Shown here: piece by piece, positions 37,331-52,300 of the stretch
Position numbering within the stretch: the stretch's first letter is position 1
Layout: each line of letters starts with the position of its first letter
Assembly (NCBI RefSeq): GCF_000003815.2
Contig: NC_049979.1
Span: 21,125,308-21,189,307, forward strand
Length of the DNA stretch: 64,000 nt
Direction: 5' to 3'
Source of the DNA: Branchiostoma floridae
Lineage: Eukaryota > Chordata > Leptocardii > Amphioxiformes > Branchiostomatidae
Notes under the pieces: model-generated
Told to the model about the DNA's origin: nothing
The model's input: the letters and a program-made list of their open reading frames with translations, nothing else
The model's database searches: none
Program-made: the position numbers and the translations under genes

Positions 37331-40300
37331 TAATTCTGTGAAGAAGGCTTAATAATTCCAGGACTGAGACATTTCTTAGTTTAAACTATAACTGTTACAA
37401 TACAGACAACACTCACTTTTGAGTCACTGAAAAAGATGGTTATCTTTGACAGGATTCGAGTATTTGTCATGCTGCAATCCATGACGGTAGGATCACGGAT
37501 GCAGGTGGACAGGTGACCGTGTACATAAGGCCCGGACAGAACTCCTACCATGGATCCTGGCATAATGGCATCCAAACGAATGAGTAAGCGCCATAGAGGG
37601 TTTACATCAACATTTGCTGAAATATTTCCTTTCATGAATTTCAATATCTTGCCGATAATGTGTTAGTTGGAATATTCTCAGAAGCTAAACATCTTTTATT
37701 TCAGTTTTGGACCATGGCCTAGATCCTTCACCTTTACACCAGGTAGCTCAACAGCCTGTTATATATTGCTGATTGCTTTGAAATGAAAGCTTAAGTTACA
37801 CGTTATCTTGGTCTTGTGTATTACGAGAATACGAGGGTTCAAGTATCAAAATTTTCTCATGTCAGAATGTCACGTGTCAGAATGATATAAGTGCACGAGT
37901 CTGATATATAACTCCATCCATAGTATTAATATTAACGTCATTACATGTTGATAAGACTGAAGTTGTTTCGGAGTGTGGGGTCCCTTGTATTCCCTTTATT
38001 ATATATACTTGAGTCTCGACATAAGATGTATTTCATTGTATTCACCTTTCCTCAAGCAGCCTATATATCTGCAATATGAAGCCTCTACCATGAATTAACC
38101 ACAAAAGAAGTATGAAATGTCTTTATTAGTTATGTAGATAAGGTATTTATTACAATATCGCACATTTTGTTATGCACACAAAAAAAACGCTAAAGGGGGG
38201 CGAAAACGCTAGTGATCTCGCCCCTCCCTGTGAGACCGATCACTGAGTAAACATCTGAAGTGACTGATGAATGACGTCTATAAGCCTTTTTCAGTTTTGG
38301 ATATCTACTGAATAATTCATAGATAGAAAATAACGCAAAAGATAACCATATGATTTTCAATTATTCACATGTACCACCCCATAAAACCCTTGCTTAAGCG
38401 ATTTTGTGTGTAATTTTACCGTAGCATTGGTTTACAGATGATAAAATCTTAAAACTCTAAACCTTCCAAACATAAAAATAGTCCCAAACCGTAATATCTT
38501 TATTGATGTTACAGTATGCAGAATGATCCGACAATCCTTTGTTCTTCTGTAACGTTACCAATAGTTACCAGAAAGGAAAAGTCGGCAAGTACCAGCTGTG
38601 CTAGAGATGACTACACGTTCTTCAACGGAATCTGCTACAAGGCCTATACCAGAAACAAGAGCTACAGTCGGGCCCGAGAACTGTGTGCCGCAGACGGCGG
38701 GATCTTAGCCATGCCAAAGGACGCTGACACCAACAATTTCCTCAGTCAGCTGTGCGGTGAGGACTGTTGGATCGGGCTGTCCGAACCGAGCGTGGAAGAC
38801 CGTTGGGAATGGGCGGACGGGTCGCTTCTCAGCGCGACGGGCTTCAGTGCCTGGGCAAGAAGAGCCGGAATCCATAACTCAGGAGCAAGATCTAATTCAG
38901 GAGAAGAGTTCATAAATACTGACAATACTGTTACTAATGGCAAACACTGTATTCTGTTGAGGCTCAGTGGACCCAATTGGGACGAGCGCGATTGTACTAA
39001 AGACCACCATTTCGTCTGTCAATCAAATCACGGTATGTCGCTTTTACAGAATTGTTTTAATTAGTAATATTTTTAAGTGGTAGCAGTGTGTAGAAACAGT
39101 GGTGACCAATCTCTTCAAAGTTTCATCATTAAATGCAAATTAGGTTATGGTTTGCATTTGATTATGAGTCTGTGCCTACGTTACCTAGTGGATATCCAGC
39201 AGCCTTTCCTAGGTTATTCTCCTCCAAATTCCAAGTTTCCAACAAAAATTCCCAGGCAGTTATAAAACTGGCAAAAAAGCTGTACTTTTGCTGGGGGTGA
39301 TGCACACTCAAGCTAAAAACAAAACATAATTCACGGCGTAAATTCCGAATTAATAATCGTGATTTTTATAGATCTAACGTCACTGTCTTAATGTATGCAA
39401 GATGGAGTAAAACACTTTGAGGCCTATGAAAATTGTAAGCTTATATATCGCAGTTTACTTTTCAAAAGTCTAAAAATACCTACTTTTGTATGTGGATAAT
39501 CAGTAGTGGTGTCTTCTGATTATGTTTACTTAGGATATCAAGTAGTAGTTTCTATCTACTCATATAAGTTGGTAGATTCTGTGAGTTACTCTATAACTTG
39601 TGTCTTGTTTTCAGTGATCCTCTCCCAGGTACAGACCGAGTGTAATGTGCTGGCGAGCCCTGACCCCATAGCTCAGGGAGCCCACCTGTACGGCACGACC
39701 ATACACTTCTCATGCTCATCAGGGTACACCATGGTTGGTACAGCAGACCGGACGTGTCAAGCTAACGGCCAATGGAGTGGCTCACAGCCTACCTGTAATG
39801 GTAGATATCAAACATATTCTATAGAACAATGCTGCAAATAAGATGAATATGTATGTCCAATATTCATATCCTGATATAAGCATATCTTGGACTATGTTTA
39901 CGTCTCTGAACTAATTTTCATTATAGAGAAAAACTGTAATAAGCAATACCCACTATACGATATTGTATTTCACTGATCATTATTATAAAAGATATAACGT
40001 GAAATGTTAAAATGAGTACACTTTAACTTAATACTTCATTATCATGTAATATGTAATCGATGCGTAGGATCCGTAAGATTTTGCTTATGAAAATGAAATA
40101 CTGGAGGCTAACATTTGTGCAAACTCCAAGTGACTGGCAAATGTGTGCATGCACTGGCATTTGAAAGCCATATAAATCTATCTTAAAGTTTTAGGATTGG
40201 GGACTAAAAATACAACCATATAAATATACATCATGCTTCCTCAGCGGACCAGGTGCCAGAGTGTGAAGACCTTCACGCACCTCACCACGGAACGATCAGT

Positions 40301-43300
40301 GGGGGCAACAATCTGGGAGACACTGTGACCTTCTCCTGCGACCTTGGTTACCAGCTAACAGGTTCTGTCGCAAGGACCTGTCAGTCAACATTGGACTGGT
40401 CTGGGACGGAGCCAACTTGCACCAGTAAGTTACCATACTTGTTACCTTCATGAAATCAGATGTATTGTTCTCGGTTTGTGTGGTTGTTTGTCCTTGTGTG
40501 TGTATTCAATTGTGCCTGGGTCCAATCTTGCTCCTTCAGGTTGAGTTGGCCTTGGTTCAAATTTGTTTCACAGACCAAATGAATGTAATATATAATGTCC
40601 TTGCACAGACATGCAGGAAATTTATGTTGCTAATGATTACGTCAGGAACATGAGAAGTCATGTGAGTTGAGTATGTAAAATATGTGAAATGACATGGTAA
40701 TGTGCAATGTATTGTCTAGAAATGTACACAAAATATTTCATGGAAGTAGTATGAGGATTTATTTTATTTCTGGTTTTCCCATTCAACAATGCTACATCAT
40801 TTTAATCCCAAACGTTTTGGTGATTTTTAGGCATTTTTAATGTAAAGATCATTTAAAAACTGCACTGTCTTTTATGGTGATCCGCAAATGTACTTATTAA
40901 CAGAGGTCCTGTGTCCCGTGGTGACCACTCCCCTCAACGGACAGATGTCTGGTAACCGCTTTGAATATGACAAACATCTGCAGTTCTCCTGCAATGATGG
41001 TTACGAACTGGTAGGGGGCAGCTCTGAGATAACTTGTCAGGCTGATGGAACCTGGGATGGAACAGTACCGATTTGTAACAGTGAGTTCATGTTAACCTGA
41101 CTTCAAAGGTTTGTGGCCAAAACTAAAGACAGGATGCTTGTAAAATCTATCGGGTCGTCTTAATCTGTGTATGGTGAAATCTTGTTTGTTTTCGATTTTT
41201 GGTAACACCCCATGAGTAGAGCCATATTGAAGACTTCTTGTTGTTTTCGTTTTTGGTAACACCCCATGAGTAGAGCCATATTGAAGACTTTTTAGAAGCA
41301 CAAAACTGTACAAATGCATTGTGATGGAATAAGAGAATGGACATAAAAATAAAAGCTACCACCCCATGTTTGTTGAGAGCCACACTATAAGCATCTTAAC
41401 CATAACCTTCCNNNNNNNNNNNNNNNNNNNNNNNNNNNNNNNNNNNNNNNNNNNNNNNNNNNNNNNNNNNNNNNNNNNNNNNNNNNNNNNNNNNNNNNNN
41501 NNNNNNNNNNNNNNNNNNNNNNNNNNNNNNNNNNNNNNNNNNNNNNNNNNNNNNNNNNNNNNNNNNNNNNNNNNNNNNNNNNNNNNNNNNNNNNNNNNNN
41601 NNNNNNNNNNNNNNNNNNNNNNNNNNNNNNNNNNNNNNNNNNNNNNNNNNNNNNNNNNNNNNNNNNNNNNNNNNACACCAAATGCCTTTTTAATATGGTA
41701 CCTTTCCCTCACAGAGATACAGTGTCCCCCAAGCCAGTCCCCATCGAATGGCCATGTGACAGGTAACATTCAGTATGGTGACACCATCAGCTACACCTGT
41801 GATGCAGGGTACGGCCTGACCGGCGATGCCACCAGCACTTGTCTCAGTACAGGAGTGTGGAGCAATCAGCCGCCACAGTGTACCGGTGAGTTCACTCATG
41901 TCTGCAAGATAACATTTCAAACTTCCAAATGTTCTTACCATTCCATATGCTGTACATTACCTAATATCTATTTCATTAGCCCTTGGGTCACAGATTGTCA
42001 GATGTTTAGGAAGCAGGGTGCTAGTCCATTGGTAGCACACCAACCATCCTCTTTCATTCTCATGAAACACTGCTAAGTTCCAAGCAGAGTGAATCAGTGA
42101 TATGTTCCATTGTTTAAAAGTCTTTGGCATGACTTGGTCAAGCTAAAAATTGAACCGCAGCAACCCATTGCACTGTACCCACTAAGCAGTTGCTGTAATC
42201 AACATCCAACATAGTGGTAACATATCAAGGCATGTAACTTTACTACTTTTACTTAGTAATTTCGTCATTTCTCCTTGTAAGATGTTTGGTGCATCAAGGA
42301 AGATTTTGAAGCATCTTGATACATCATCCTTTCTGTCCCCCCTCGACAGCATTGGCATGTTCCATGCCCTCTGCTCCTGCGCATGGCTCAGTGGCAGGTG
42401 ACACTTTCTTCGGGGGTGTGATAACCTACACCTGTGATCTAGGCTACACCCTGAGTGGAGCCGACACCCAGACATGTCAGAGCAAAAACCAGCAGTGGTC
42501 AGGCAGACCACCAACTTGTGAAGGTAATGCCCACTTATTTTACCCTCCATACATGTAACACCAACTCTCATAATTCCACCTGATGCCATAATACTGCCAC
42601 ATAAGAAAAAGTGATTTTAAGATATATACCAATGTGGCATTGGTAATCCTGAGATATATACACTTTATTTTATGTGTTTAAGACAATATTGACTATAACA
42701 ATTTTTTATGTTGCAGTATCAAGGCATTGGGTGAAATTATAAAAGTTGATGTTATAGCCTGCATTGCGAACTATCAACAAAATTGTCTTGTTGTCTTGCT
42801 AATGCTGATGTGCTATTTTCGGGTAAGTTAAAGATTTTCTTTTTACGTTTCATTGTTTTATTTCTCAATGCACAATTAAAGAAATGATGTCCATTTAGCA
42901 AAAGTCTGCAATAGAGGCTAACAAACAAATGTCATATATATAGAAATCTCATAAAGCTATCCAGTAGTATCCTATATGTGTTGTGAAAACGGAATTCATT
43001 ATCATTGACACAACTCTTTTTCAAACTTAAGCAATTCAGTGTTCCAGTCTGAATGCCCCTCACCATGGGACAGTCAGCAGCAGCACCAACCTTGTTGGAG
43101 ACACCGTTACCTTCTCCTGTGAACCTGGGTATGTGATTGACGGCTCCACAGATCGTCTCTGTCTAGCAGACGGAACTTGGTCGGGACAGCAACCCAGATG
43201 TCAAAGTATGTCACATTCTTCCTATCATGCAAACAAGTTCATCCTGAAAATACTTCAAAGTTCATCCTGAAATTCCGATGGTAACTACAAAATTATGTTT

Positions 43301-46300
43301 ACAAGCTCAAAATCAGTGCAGTTTGTAAAAAAACTGTGTTTAGATGTCCACATTGACCAATTTTACATGCACTGCTCACATTGATATTAACAAGTAAAGA
43401 AAGTTGCAAACCATGTAAAATAACAATTGATATTGATCAGTTTGAGTACTATACAGGGAGCCATTTTTGGGCATAAAGTTAATGTACTATAACAGTTGTT
43501 ACCCTCTGGTTCCATGGGAAGAATAGGCAGAAGGTAGGATTGTGTGGACATCAGAAGGCGAAGGGTAACCTTTAAAAGTCTTAACTGATACATTATCTAA
43601 GGTCCTGCAACTATGTTCCTGGACTATAACGATTGTTCATCACCAAGGACAGGGTGAACCAGATTCCCTTTTTACTCTGTCCTTGGTGCTGAACTTCTAT
43701 CTGACATCACTCTAATGGTTAACAATAATATGTTAAGATATGTTGTAGATACATTACGTATCAAGGGTTACATTGTCAAATTTTGTTTGCCTTCTGCAAC
43801 TGATTCCCCTCATCAACCATTTCTATGCAGTCCCTTGGCAAAGTGGTTGTTGACTGTAATTGAAAGCATGATATTGCTGCTACACTATTTGCTNNNNNNN
43901 NNNNNNNNNNNNNNNNNNNNNNNNNNNNNNNNNNNNNNNNNNNNNNNNNNNNNNNNNNNNNNNNNNNNNNNNNNNNNNNNNNNNNNNNNNNNNNNNNNNN
44001 NNNNNNNNNNNNNNNNNNNNNNNNNNNNNNNNNATGGGGAATGCATGGAGAAACCGGTACCTGAGCGAGGTGCAGTTCATCTGTAATGATGGTTACCAGC
44101 TGGTTGGCAGCACCACCCTCACCTGCCAGGGTGACCAGACATGGAGTGGACCGGTGCCGAACTGTAGCCGTAAGTTACTGTAAATTGATCTATTTTTGGA
44201 TCGACTTTAATAATCTTGCGGTTAGAGGGAAAAGGTGATTTTTGATGGGTTTTATGTTCACAATTAAACAATTCTCTATCATTGTAGTAATACAATGGAA
44301 GAATGTATCTGAAGTGTTATGATTTTGAACAAATATAAAAACCTCTGAGAACATAAACAGTACTGTGTTGTTTGCCCAGTTTTTTTCTGTCAGTAGGTAA
44401 TCTTCTTCAATTTGCCTAATATTAATTGATACATGAAAAATAAACTATGAAGTATTCATCTGCAATGTCAACTCTACTGATTCCCCAAAATGATGTTATC
44501 AAGGCCTTCTCAAGACTAAATATATGACATGTATATTTGAAGCGTAACATTAAAGCGTAATTAAATTCACCATATTTTTTCTCAAGAGGTGTCCTTGGGG
44601 GAACAGCATAATTTTTGTAAGGGAGTTGACGTTATCCAAAGACATATAACCTTCAAGTTACATCAGTACTGTACTTTATGTCTTTAAAAATGTGGTACAT
44701 ACTTTCAGCGGCGCAGTGCCCCGCCTTGCAACTGATCAATGGCTTTATAATTGGAGGAACTGTGCTTGGTACCACGGCCAGCTGTGGCTGTGACCCTGGG
44801 TACCTCCTGATTGGTCCAGCCACCACCACCTGCCTAAGCACTGCTACGTGGAGTGCTGCAACTCCTACATGCACAAGTGAGCACCACACGATAGAATCTC
44901 ATAGTACAGTACAATAACTGCTCTCTCAGGGAAGGAGAAAAAAGGTTGTAACTATGTTGTTCTGTTAAGTCCCTGTCACACAGTGACAAACATTGGACGT
45001 ATTTGTTGGTCACCTGAAAGTCAAGAAATGACTCCAGCATATGTTTCACCGAAAAATTACCCCATCACCTTGGACAGGCTTACGGATCTGCAAACACTGG
45101 CTGATCTCTAATGTTAGAAATAATGCAATAATCAAGAAAACACCGAGCGTATTACTGCCAAAACTGTCCTCCTCAGGATAACTGAGAATCCAATTGTTTA
45201 GAGCATGTGACCTTCCAGGACTCTTCTGAAGCATTGCGAGCAATCTGGTCCTCATGTTCTCCTGAAATTTGGAGTGTCCATGCTTGCTGTTTTGAAAAAA
45301 AATCCTTCTCAACAACAAAACTAAATTATATATTTAGATATTTAGTTTCAACATCTTTACACATTCTCTGTGAGAGCTAATATGATGTTCATAAGAAAGA
45401 TAAATCCTTCTTCATATAACGACATGCTATGCAGTTCTGGTTGCTACTGAGTTAAAGTGTGTAATGTTACATGTATGCAGATCTACACTGTACTAAGAGT
45501 TTTTGCTTACTGACGTGGTTGAATGCATCAATCGCAACATTTTCTTTACTAGTAAAGACCTGTCAGCCACTTCCGGCTCCAAACCATGGGATAGTGACTG
45601 GTGGGAACAACTACGGGGATGTGGCCACATTCGCCTGTGATCCAGGCTACGAATTAATAGGGAGCTCCGCCCAGACTTGCCAAGACAATGAGCATTGGTC
45701 AGGCCCTCCACCATACTGTTTAAGTACGTATAGTCACTCACTTCTGTATTTAGACTTTGTAGAGCAATAACCAACTAGAGTTCGGTGACCTCATACCTCC
45801 ATGAAATGCAATTGACTAACACATAAACATAATCTATGCATGATGTTGTTCATCATTGACTAACGTACACATGTCACAATTATATTGGCATCATTAATCA
45901 TAAAGTCTTTTTGTAATTTTTACATAAATTATACAAACAAGTTCCTCATTTCCATATTTGGTTTCTGCTTATATTCCACCTATCATAATTAACAAGTGTT
46001 ATATTTATTGAAGTCCAGTTCTACAAACAATGGAATTATACAATTTCCTCATTAATTATGCGAATTAAGTCCTCATTTGCATAAATGCATATCATTATGA
46101 ACATCTTTGCCCAAGCTACCTGCATGCCTAAAATGATGCCAATCCGTCAATCCTTTCTGCAGTTATCCTCTTTAGAATGTCTTGACAAAAATGCCCCTGC
46201 AGTTCCAAATTAAATGGTAGGGAGCTGAAACCTGCCCCACTTTGTCATGACACTGCAAGCTATCTACCAGTCAGTGGTCAGTGGCCAGCCATCTAACTAT

Positions 46301-49300
46301 GGTTAAAACCAACAGTGAGAAAACTGATCAAACCCTGCATGTTATCTATTAATTTTGAGAAACTCTGTATATATGGAGGATATTATGTTGAACTTGGTAG
46401 AAATTTCATCATCATCTTCTTTTGTTGATTGAATATGGAACAATATATTTTACCATCTTCTTTAGGAAATATTTTGAATATTTGAGTTATTTACTTTCGT
46501 TTCAAAATAAAACTGCCTCTAAATGCCAGACAACCCAGAACATTGTATCTCTGATACTGTCATAGCTGGAAACTTATCAGGTGTGACAAAAACCTGATTA
46601 TGGTATGTGATATCCAATTCATTTGACTGTACAATTACTTAAAAGGAATGGAATGTGCCACACTGGATGCACCCGTGCATGGGTCCATCAGTGGGACAAG
46701 CTACGTCGGTGATACTGTGACCTTCTCCTGCGACACTGGGTACGAGATTACCAGCGGTTCCATCTCACGGACCTGTCAATCAACTAGGACTTGGACGGGC
46801 ACACAACCAACTTGTACAAGTAGGCAAACCTGTTTTACATACTAATGATTGAACTTTGAGGCTTAGATCCTCCAATGCCTAGTGACACAAATGACAGCAA
46901 GCTTTTCCTACTCTGCGATTTTGGTTTCTTCCCTCTTGGCTAGCCCCCAGTTGGTAGAGGTAACTTTACAGCATATCTCCAGGTTAGTTTTGATTGACAT
47001 CTATATAATTTACATTATCAATGTGTGACAGCAGTTTTGTTGACAACATTCAATATGTAGATGCTCATGCATAGTTTGCTTCATCTTAGCTTAAGGGAAT
47101 ACAGGTAATATTCATCATTTCCCATATAGTGCTGTTCTTGCTTTCTTCTTCTTTACCCTGTGTCACGTAAATATACGAGTCAGATTATGTTTGATATTGT
47201 GCATATTATCAAAGGAATGATTGATGCTGACATCCAAAATGTGAACATCACAATCAGATTGACATCACGATTTACCTTTTTTCAACAGAAATAAAATGCC
47301 CTACTGTGAGTGCCCCAGCCAATGGTAACATGGTGGGAAGTATAGAGTTTGGTGACCAGCTACAGTTCTCCTGTAGTCTTGGTCATCAGCTCATCGGTAG
47401 CAGCACACTAACGTGCCAGGCTGACCAGACGTGGGATGTGACAGTGCCAACGTGCAGTCGTAAGTAACCTCGCTACTAATTCTCACCTCTTAAAGCAATA
47501 AAGATATGTAGAACAGTTAATTGTGTATTTGAGGTATATAGAGAGCAACTTTTGGAATTTGCCATAATTTTATTTTGCAAAACTCCTTCAATTTCCATAT
47601 ATATCTTTTGAATATGTGAGATGAGGAAAATGTTCCAATGGTCAAAACATGAAAAAAATTGAGACTTTGTCGTAAGATTACAAACTAAACAAAGTAGGTT
47701 CTGTAAAGTGCGAGACGTTTCAGATAGCATCCACTATGTGTCATCAGTGACTAAAATTTCTTTTCAATTTTCAGTCATTTTTTTTAAACGTCCAACTCTT
47801 TAAGGAACCTATCCATTTGATTGTGATGTTGTATCACATCCTAACTAAAAGTCCAGCCCTCTTCAACCTTTGCTCTCATGTTTTGCCAACTCTATGTTTT
47901 AGTGGTATGTAGATGACGCTTTCCTTTGCAAATGAAAAGAAAGCCACTATTATAGTAATAATAAAATGATGAAAGAAACGTATTCTTTTCTCTTAGCCGT
48001 TCAGTGCGCACCACTACAATGTCCACAGAATGGACAAGTCAGCGGTGGCAGCTCCTATGGGGACACAAACACCTACACTTGTGACATTGGGTACCTTCTG
48101 TTTGGTGACAGCACCACAGACTGCCTCAGTACAGGAACTTGGAGTTCACAGCCACCACAATGCATACGTAAGTCACACGGGGTACCTGATGTTTTATGAT
48201 GAAAAGATGTTGCAATGTGGGATTCCATCATGTTTTTAGGTTATATCATAACATATCATCTTGTAATATTTAGTTTGTACCATTGTTTTTTTTAGCACAT
48301 TGAAAAGCAAAACAAGTTACCCCTGTAAGAGCATAACACATTTAATATAACTGTGTCTCTCTTACACAGATTCTGTCCTTGGTGCTGAACTGGTTATTAG
48401 CATACAAAATACTCTTATATAAACACGTAGGCTGTAATAAGTGTTAAATTGAATAACCTATCACTATCAGCATGGTTACAGACTGAATTTTATTGTTTCT
48501 GTCCATTAGTGAAAACCTGCCCCCCACTGACAGCCCCCAATCACGGCAGTGTGGTTGGTGGGAACAACTACGGGGATGTGGCCCACTACGCCTGCGACCC
48601 AGGCTATGACCTTGTCGGGACACCATCACGGATCTGTCAGGACAACCAGTTCTGGAGTGGAACAGCACCATCTTGTATTAGTATGTTCAATGTCATGTAT
48701 TTGCTTGTGCCAAAGACACATAAAGTGCTATTCTTCTCTATTGCTTTAATTTAGCTCTAGCTATTTTGGCCCCCCAAACAGTTGGTGACAATCAATTTTG
48801 CTTGCACAGTCAAGTAGATTGATTAAAGGCTAATTTATTTATTTGTTTACAAACAGTCAGGGCTGCCCAACTAGCCATGATCTATTGCCAAGGGCTAAGC
48901 CTAAAAACCCAAAAAGGCTAATTAAATGCTTACTGAATTGGCAGTTCATGTTTTTTTCTTCATCAAGTTACAAAGTTTACTAAACAAACGCTATAAATGA
49001 TTTAGTGATACAGTAACAATGACTTACCTTAGTTCATCACAACATAGGATGTAGATGCAGCAATAGTCTTTTTCTAACACTAAACCTATTGTATATAGAA
49101 ATGGAGTGTGCAATCCTGTACCCACCTACTCATGGGACAGTCAACGGCACCAACTTTGTTGGGGACACTGTGACCTTTGCCTGTGACCCTGGGTACGAGA
49201 TCACTGGTACCTCCAACAGAACCTGTCTATCAACACTGGACTGGTCTGGAAAACAACCAATTTGCACAAGTGAGCTTCAATTTCTATTTTTGCTTTTTGT

Positions 49301-52300
49301 GTGCATATATTTAGTTCCAAGTTGGATACCACATTGTGCAGAGAGATACAATGAATTAACAAATGACTGTTTCCATCTGTGACATTCATAACATGTTCCT
49401 TATCATACATTCACAGAGATACAGTGTCCGCTCTTCAGTGCTCTAGCAAACGGACATATGATAGGTGGTGATAACTACGAAGACCAGTTACAGTTCCACT
49501 GTAGCGCCGGCTATCAGCTGGTTGGAAGCTTCACACTAACTTGTCAGGCTGACCAAACATGGAGTGACGTAGCCCCAACCTGCACTCGTGAGTTACTTTA
49601 CCATTCCTCAGCTAGTCCATATGAAAACTAGTATCATGTTATTGGCGAAAACAAACAAACAAGTTAGGGGCTTAATTTGTGTTGAAATTGATCGACATGT
49701 CATGGAGTTAAGAAATAAGCTGAGCCTGTAAGTAAATGGAATAATTCCCAAAGTACAAAGTATAAAGTCTAATGATTGAGGTTCAGACTGGTCCAGATTG
49801 GAACACTGGTATCACAGAACAATACAGTACAGAAACAGTATTAACTACCTATTTTGCATACAATATTAAAGTCTTGCAGAAAATGAGTGATTGCCACGTC
49901 CTCTCAGTAAAAAAAATACACAATTTTATCTGCTTATCTGATATTGTCATCACCAGTAACAGTTGGTTTTTATGGCTTCTTTTTACCATATCGTAAATAT
50001 TGTATTGGATTTGACACTGTGAAAATCATTTTCAGTAACCATATTTCCTTTTGCATCAGGAATCCAGTGCCCTGCTGTCCAGGCTCCACTGAATGGTGCT
50101 GTGAGTGGGGGTAACTTCTTTGGCAACACGGCAACCTACACCTGTGATGTTGGGTACCTCCTGATTGGTCAAAGTACCAGTACATGCCTTAGCACAGGCA
50201 TCTGGAGCAGTCAGGCTCCTCAGTGCACATGTAAGTCCATATTACTATATATTAATGTCAAAGTATAACAATATCAGAGACATTTATTTTTTTGACCAAA
50301 ATTAATATTCCCAGTTCTTAGTTGAATTTCGTAAGTTTATCACTACTAGTCTGTTTCCATTGAATCATATTCAATCGTTAAGGCTCCATCCCTCATGTGT
50401 TGCCAAAGACGTTTTCCAGTATAGTTTCTTTAGTCGCTGTTAGTTTCTAAGAGTGTTACCAATGGTTGTCAAGTAGAACATGCATCAGAAACGTGTATCG
50501 TGAATACATGATCCTATCTGCTTGTTGACATTGTCATTGATATTGTTGCATTTTATGGTTTGTCTTATTGATGAAGCCACTTCAAAAATTTGCAGTTGAA
50601 TATCAATGCATCACCGACAAAAATGTTTCTTATTTTAGTGAAGACCTGCCAGCCACTGACAGTTCCAGACCACGGCACAATGACGGGTGGAAACAACTAT
50701 GGAAATGTCGTCACCTACGCCTGCGATGTCGGCTATGAACTGATAGGAAACCCCACCCAGACATGTCAGGACAACCAACAATGGACTAGTTCCCCACCAA
50801 CTTGTCAAAGTATGCATGGTTTAATAGTTGTTATATTTGAAATATCAACCCCCACCAAACTCCGTCTGCTTTGTCCGCACAAAAAATCCACTTTGCCCGG
50901 TCGTTCCTCTTCGTCCTTATTGGAAATCTGTTTGTCCCCACCCTTCTGCTTTGTCCCTAATGGCCGCCATTCCATGGCACTGCTTATCGTTGACAGGAAA
51001 AGTATTAAGAAAGAAATAATAATGGTATACTAACAGACTCTGTCCTTGGTACTGAACTATGTTTTAACATGAAATGCTTTATCTAAAGACAATTCAATCT
51101 CTACAACTTTTTAGACAAAATATCTGTTGTTCATCCAGCTGAATATTGTTTACTTGGATGTCCAACTTCCATGTATGACATGCTTTACTTAGTGACATAG
51201 AATACGTCATGATATTATTTACTTTTGAATCATTTCCTTTCAGCAAAGAAAGTCTGTATGGTACCTTATGTGGAAGAGCACATTTTGTTTTTTTTATTGC
51301 CATATGTGGCTAAACATATTCTGACTTTATTTGTCGATTCTGATTTTTAAGAGGTCCAGTGTGCCCCTCTGAGTGCGCCAGCGTATGCAACCATGTCGGG
51401 AACGGGAAATGAGTACGGGGACACCATGCACTTCACCTGTTTGGCGGGACACACCCTGACAGCGGGAGACACTGACCGAACTTGTCAAGCTGATGGCATG
51501 TGGAGTGGTCTTCAGCCTTCTTGTACAGGTATAAATACTACTTAATTTTTGAAATTAGTATTTGGTGTGTTTCAGTGACATCCAACGAAGCTTTACTATT
51601 GGACATAATGTCTTGGGCATTTTCTACTGCATCAATAAAAACATGATGTAATGTCAACTCTATGTAATTCTGCCAGTAGGTATCCTAAGGCTGCAAAAAC
51701 AATACACCCAAAAAATACAAAATGCTTGACAGAGGTCTTCTTGAAAATATCTGGAACACCTGGATATTCAATTGAAAGGATGCAATTGGGGATCTGGAGA
51801 TGCTGCATCGTTAGATCTTTTCTTTTTTTTTATACAAAAAATGAATGTATGCCTACCTTCTCGACCATAAAAAGACCCCACAAAAACAAGCGATAAACTC
51901 CCCAATTCGGGCAGAGGGAGCTCGCAAGATTTTTTGTCCTTCTTCTATCTCTGTCAAGAGGACACATGTAATCTTTGAATGCTGATTGGTTTTTTGAAGG
52001 TCACTGATTGTTTGTTAGAAGAGAACTACGGTTTAACGTTTAAGTCAAAGTAAATTATATCGGCCGGCCTAAGTTTTTATTTAGATAGTCTTAGGGTGCC
52101 TAGTGGAATTATGAAAAACTTATGTTACATGTTCTTCATTCATCATTCTATCTAATTCTCAGTAACTCTTATTCTGGAATCTAAAGAATGTATAGGTCTT
52201 AAAAGCACAATGATTTCAAACAGAAAAGACTGCATGTTGTGCAGTAATGATATGAAACATGTCACGTTGTTATTTGATTTCTTGTTGTTTTATTTCATGT

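Noticed and set aside
38515-38564. Earlier start of the lectin exon at the acceptor ttacag (38514)
   Set aside because: That acceptor is in the wrong phase for the preceding micro-exon and would lead to TAA within 13 codons; 38564 fits phase and domain.
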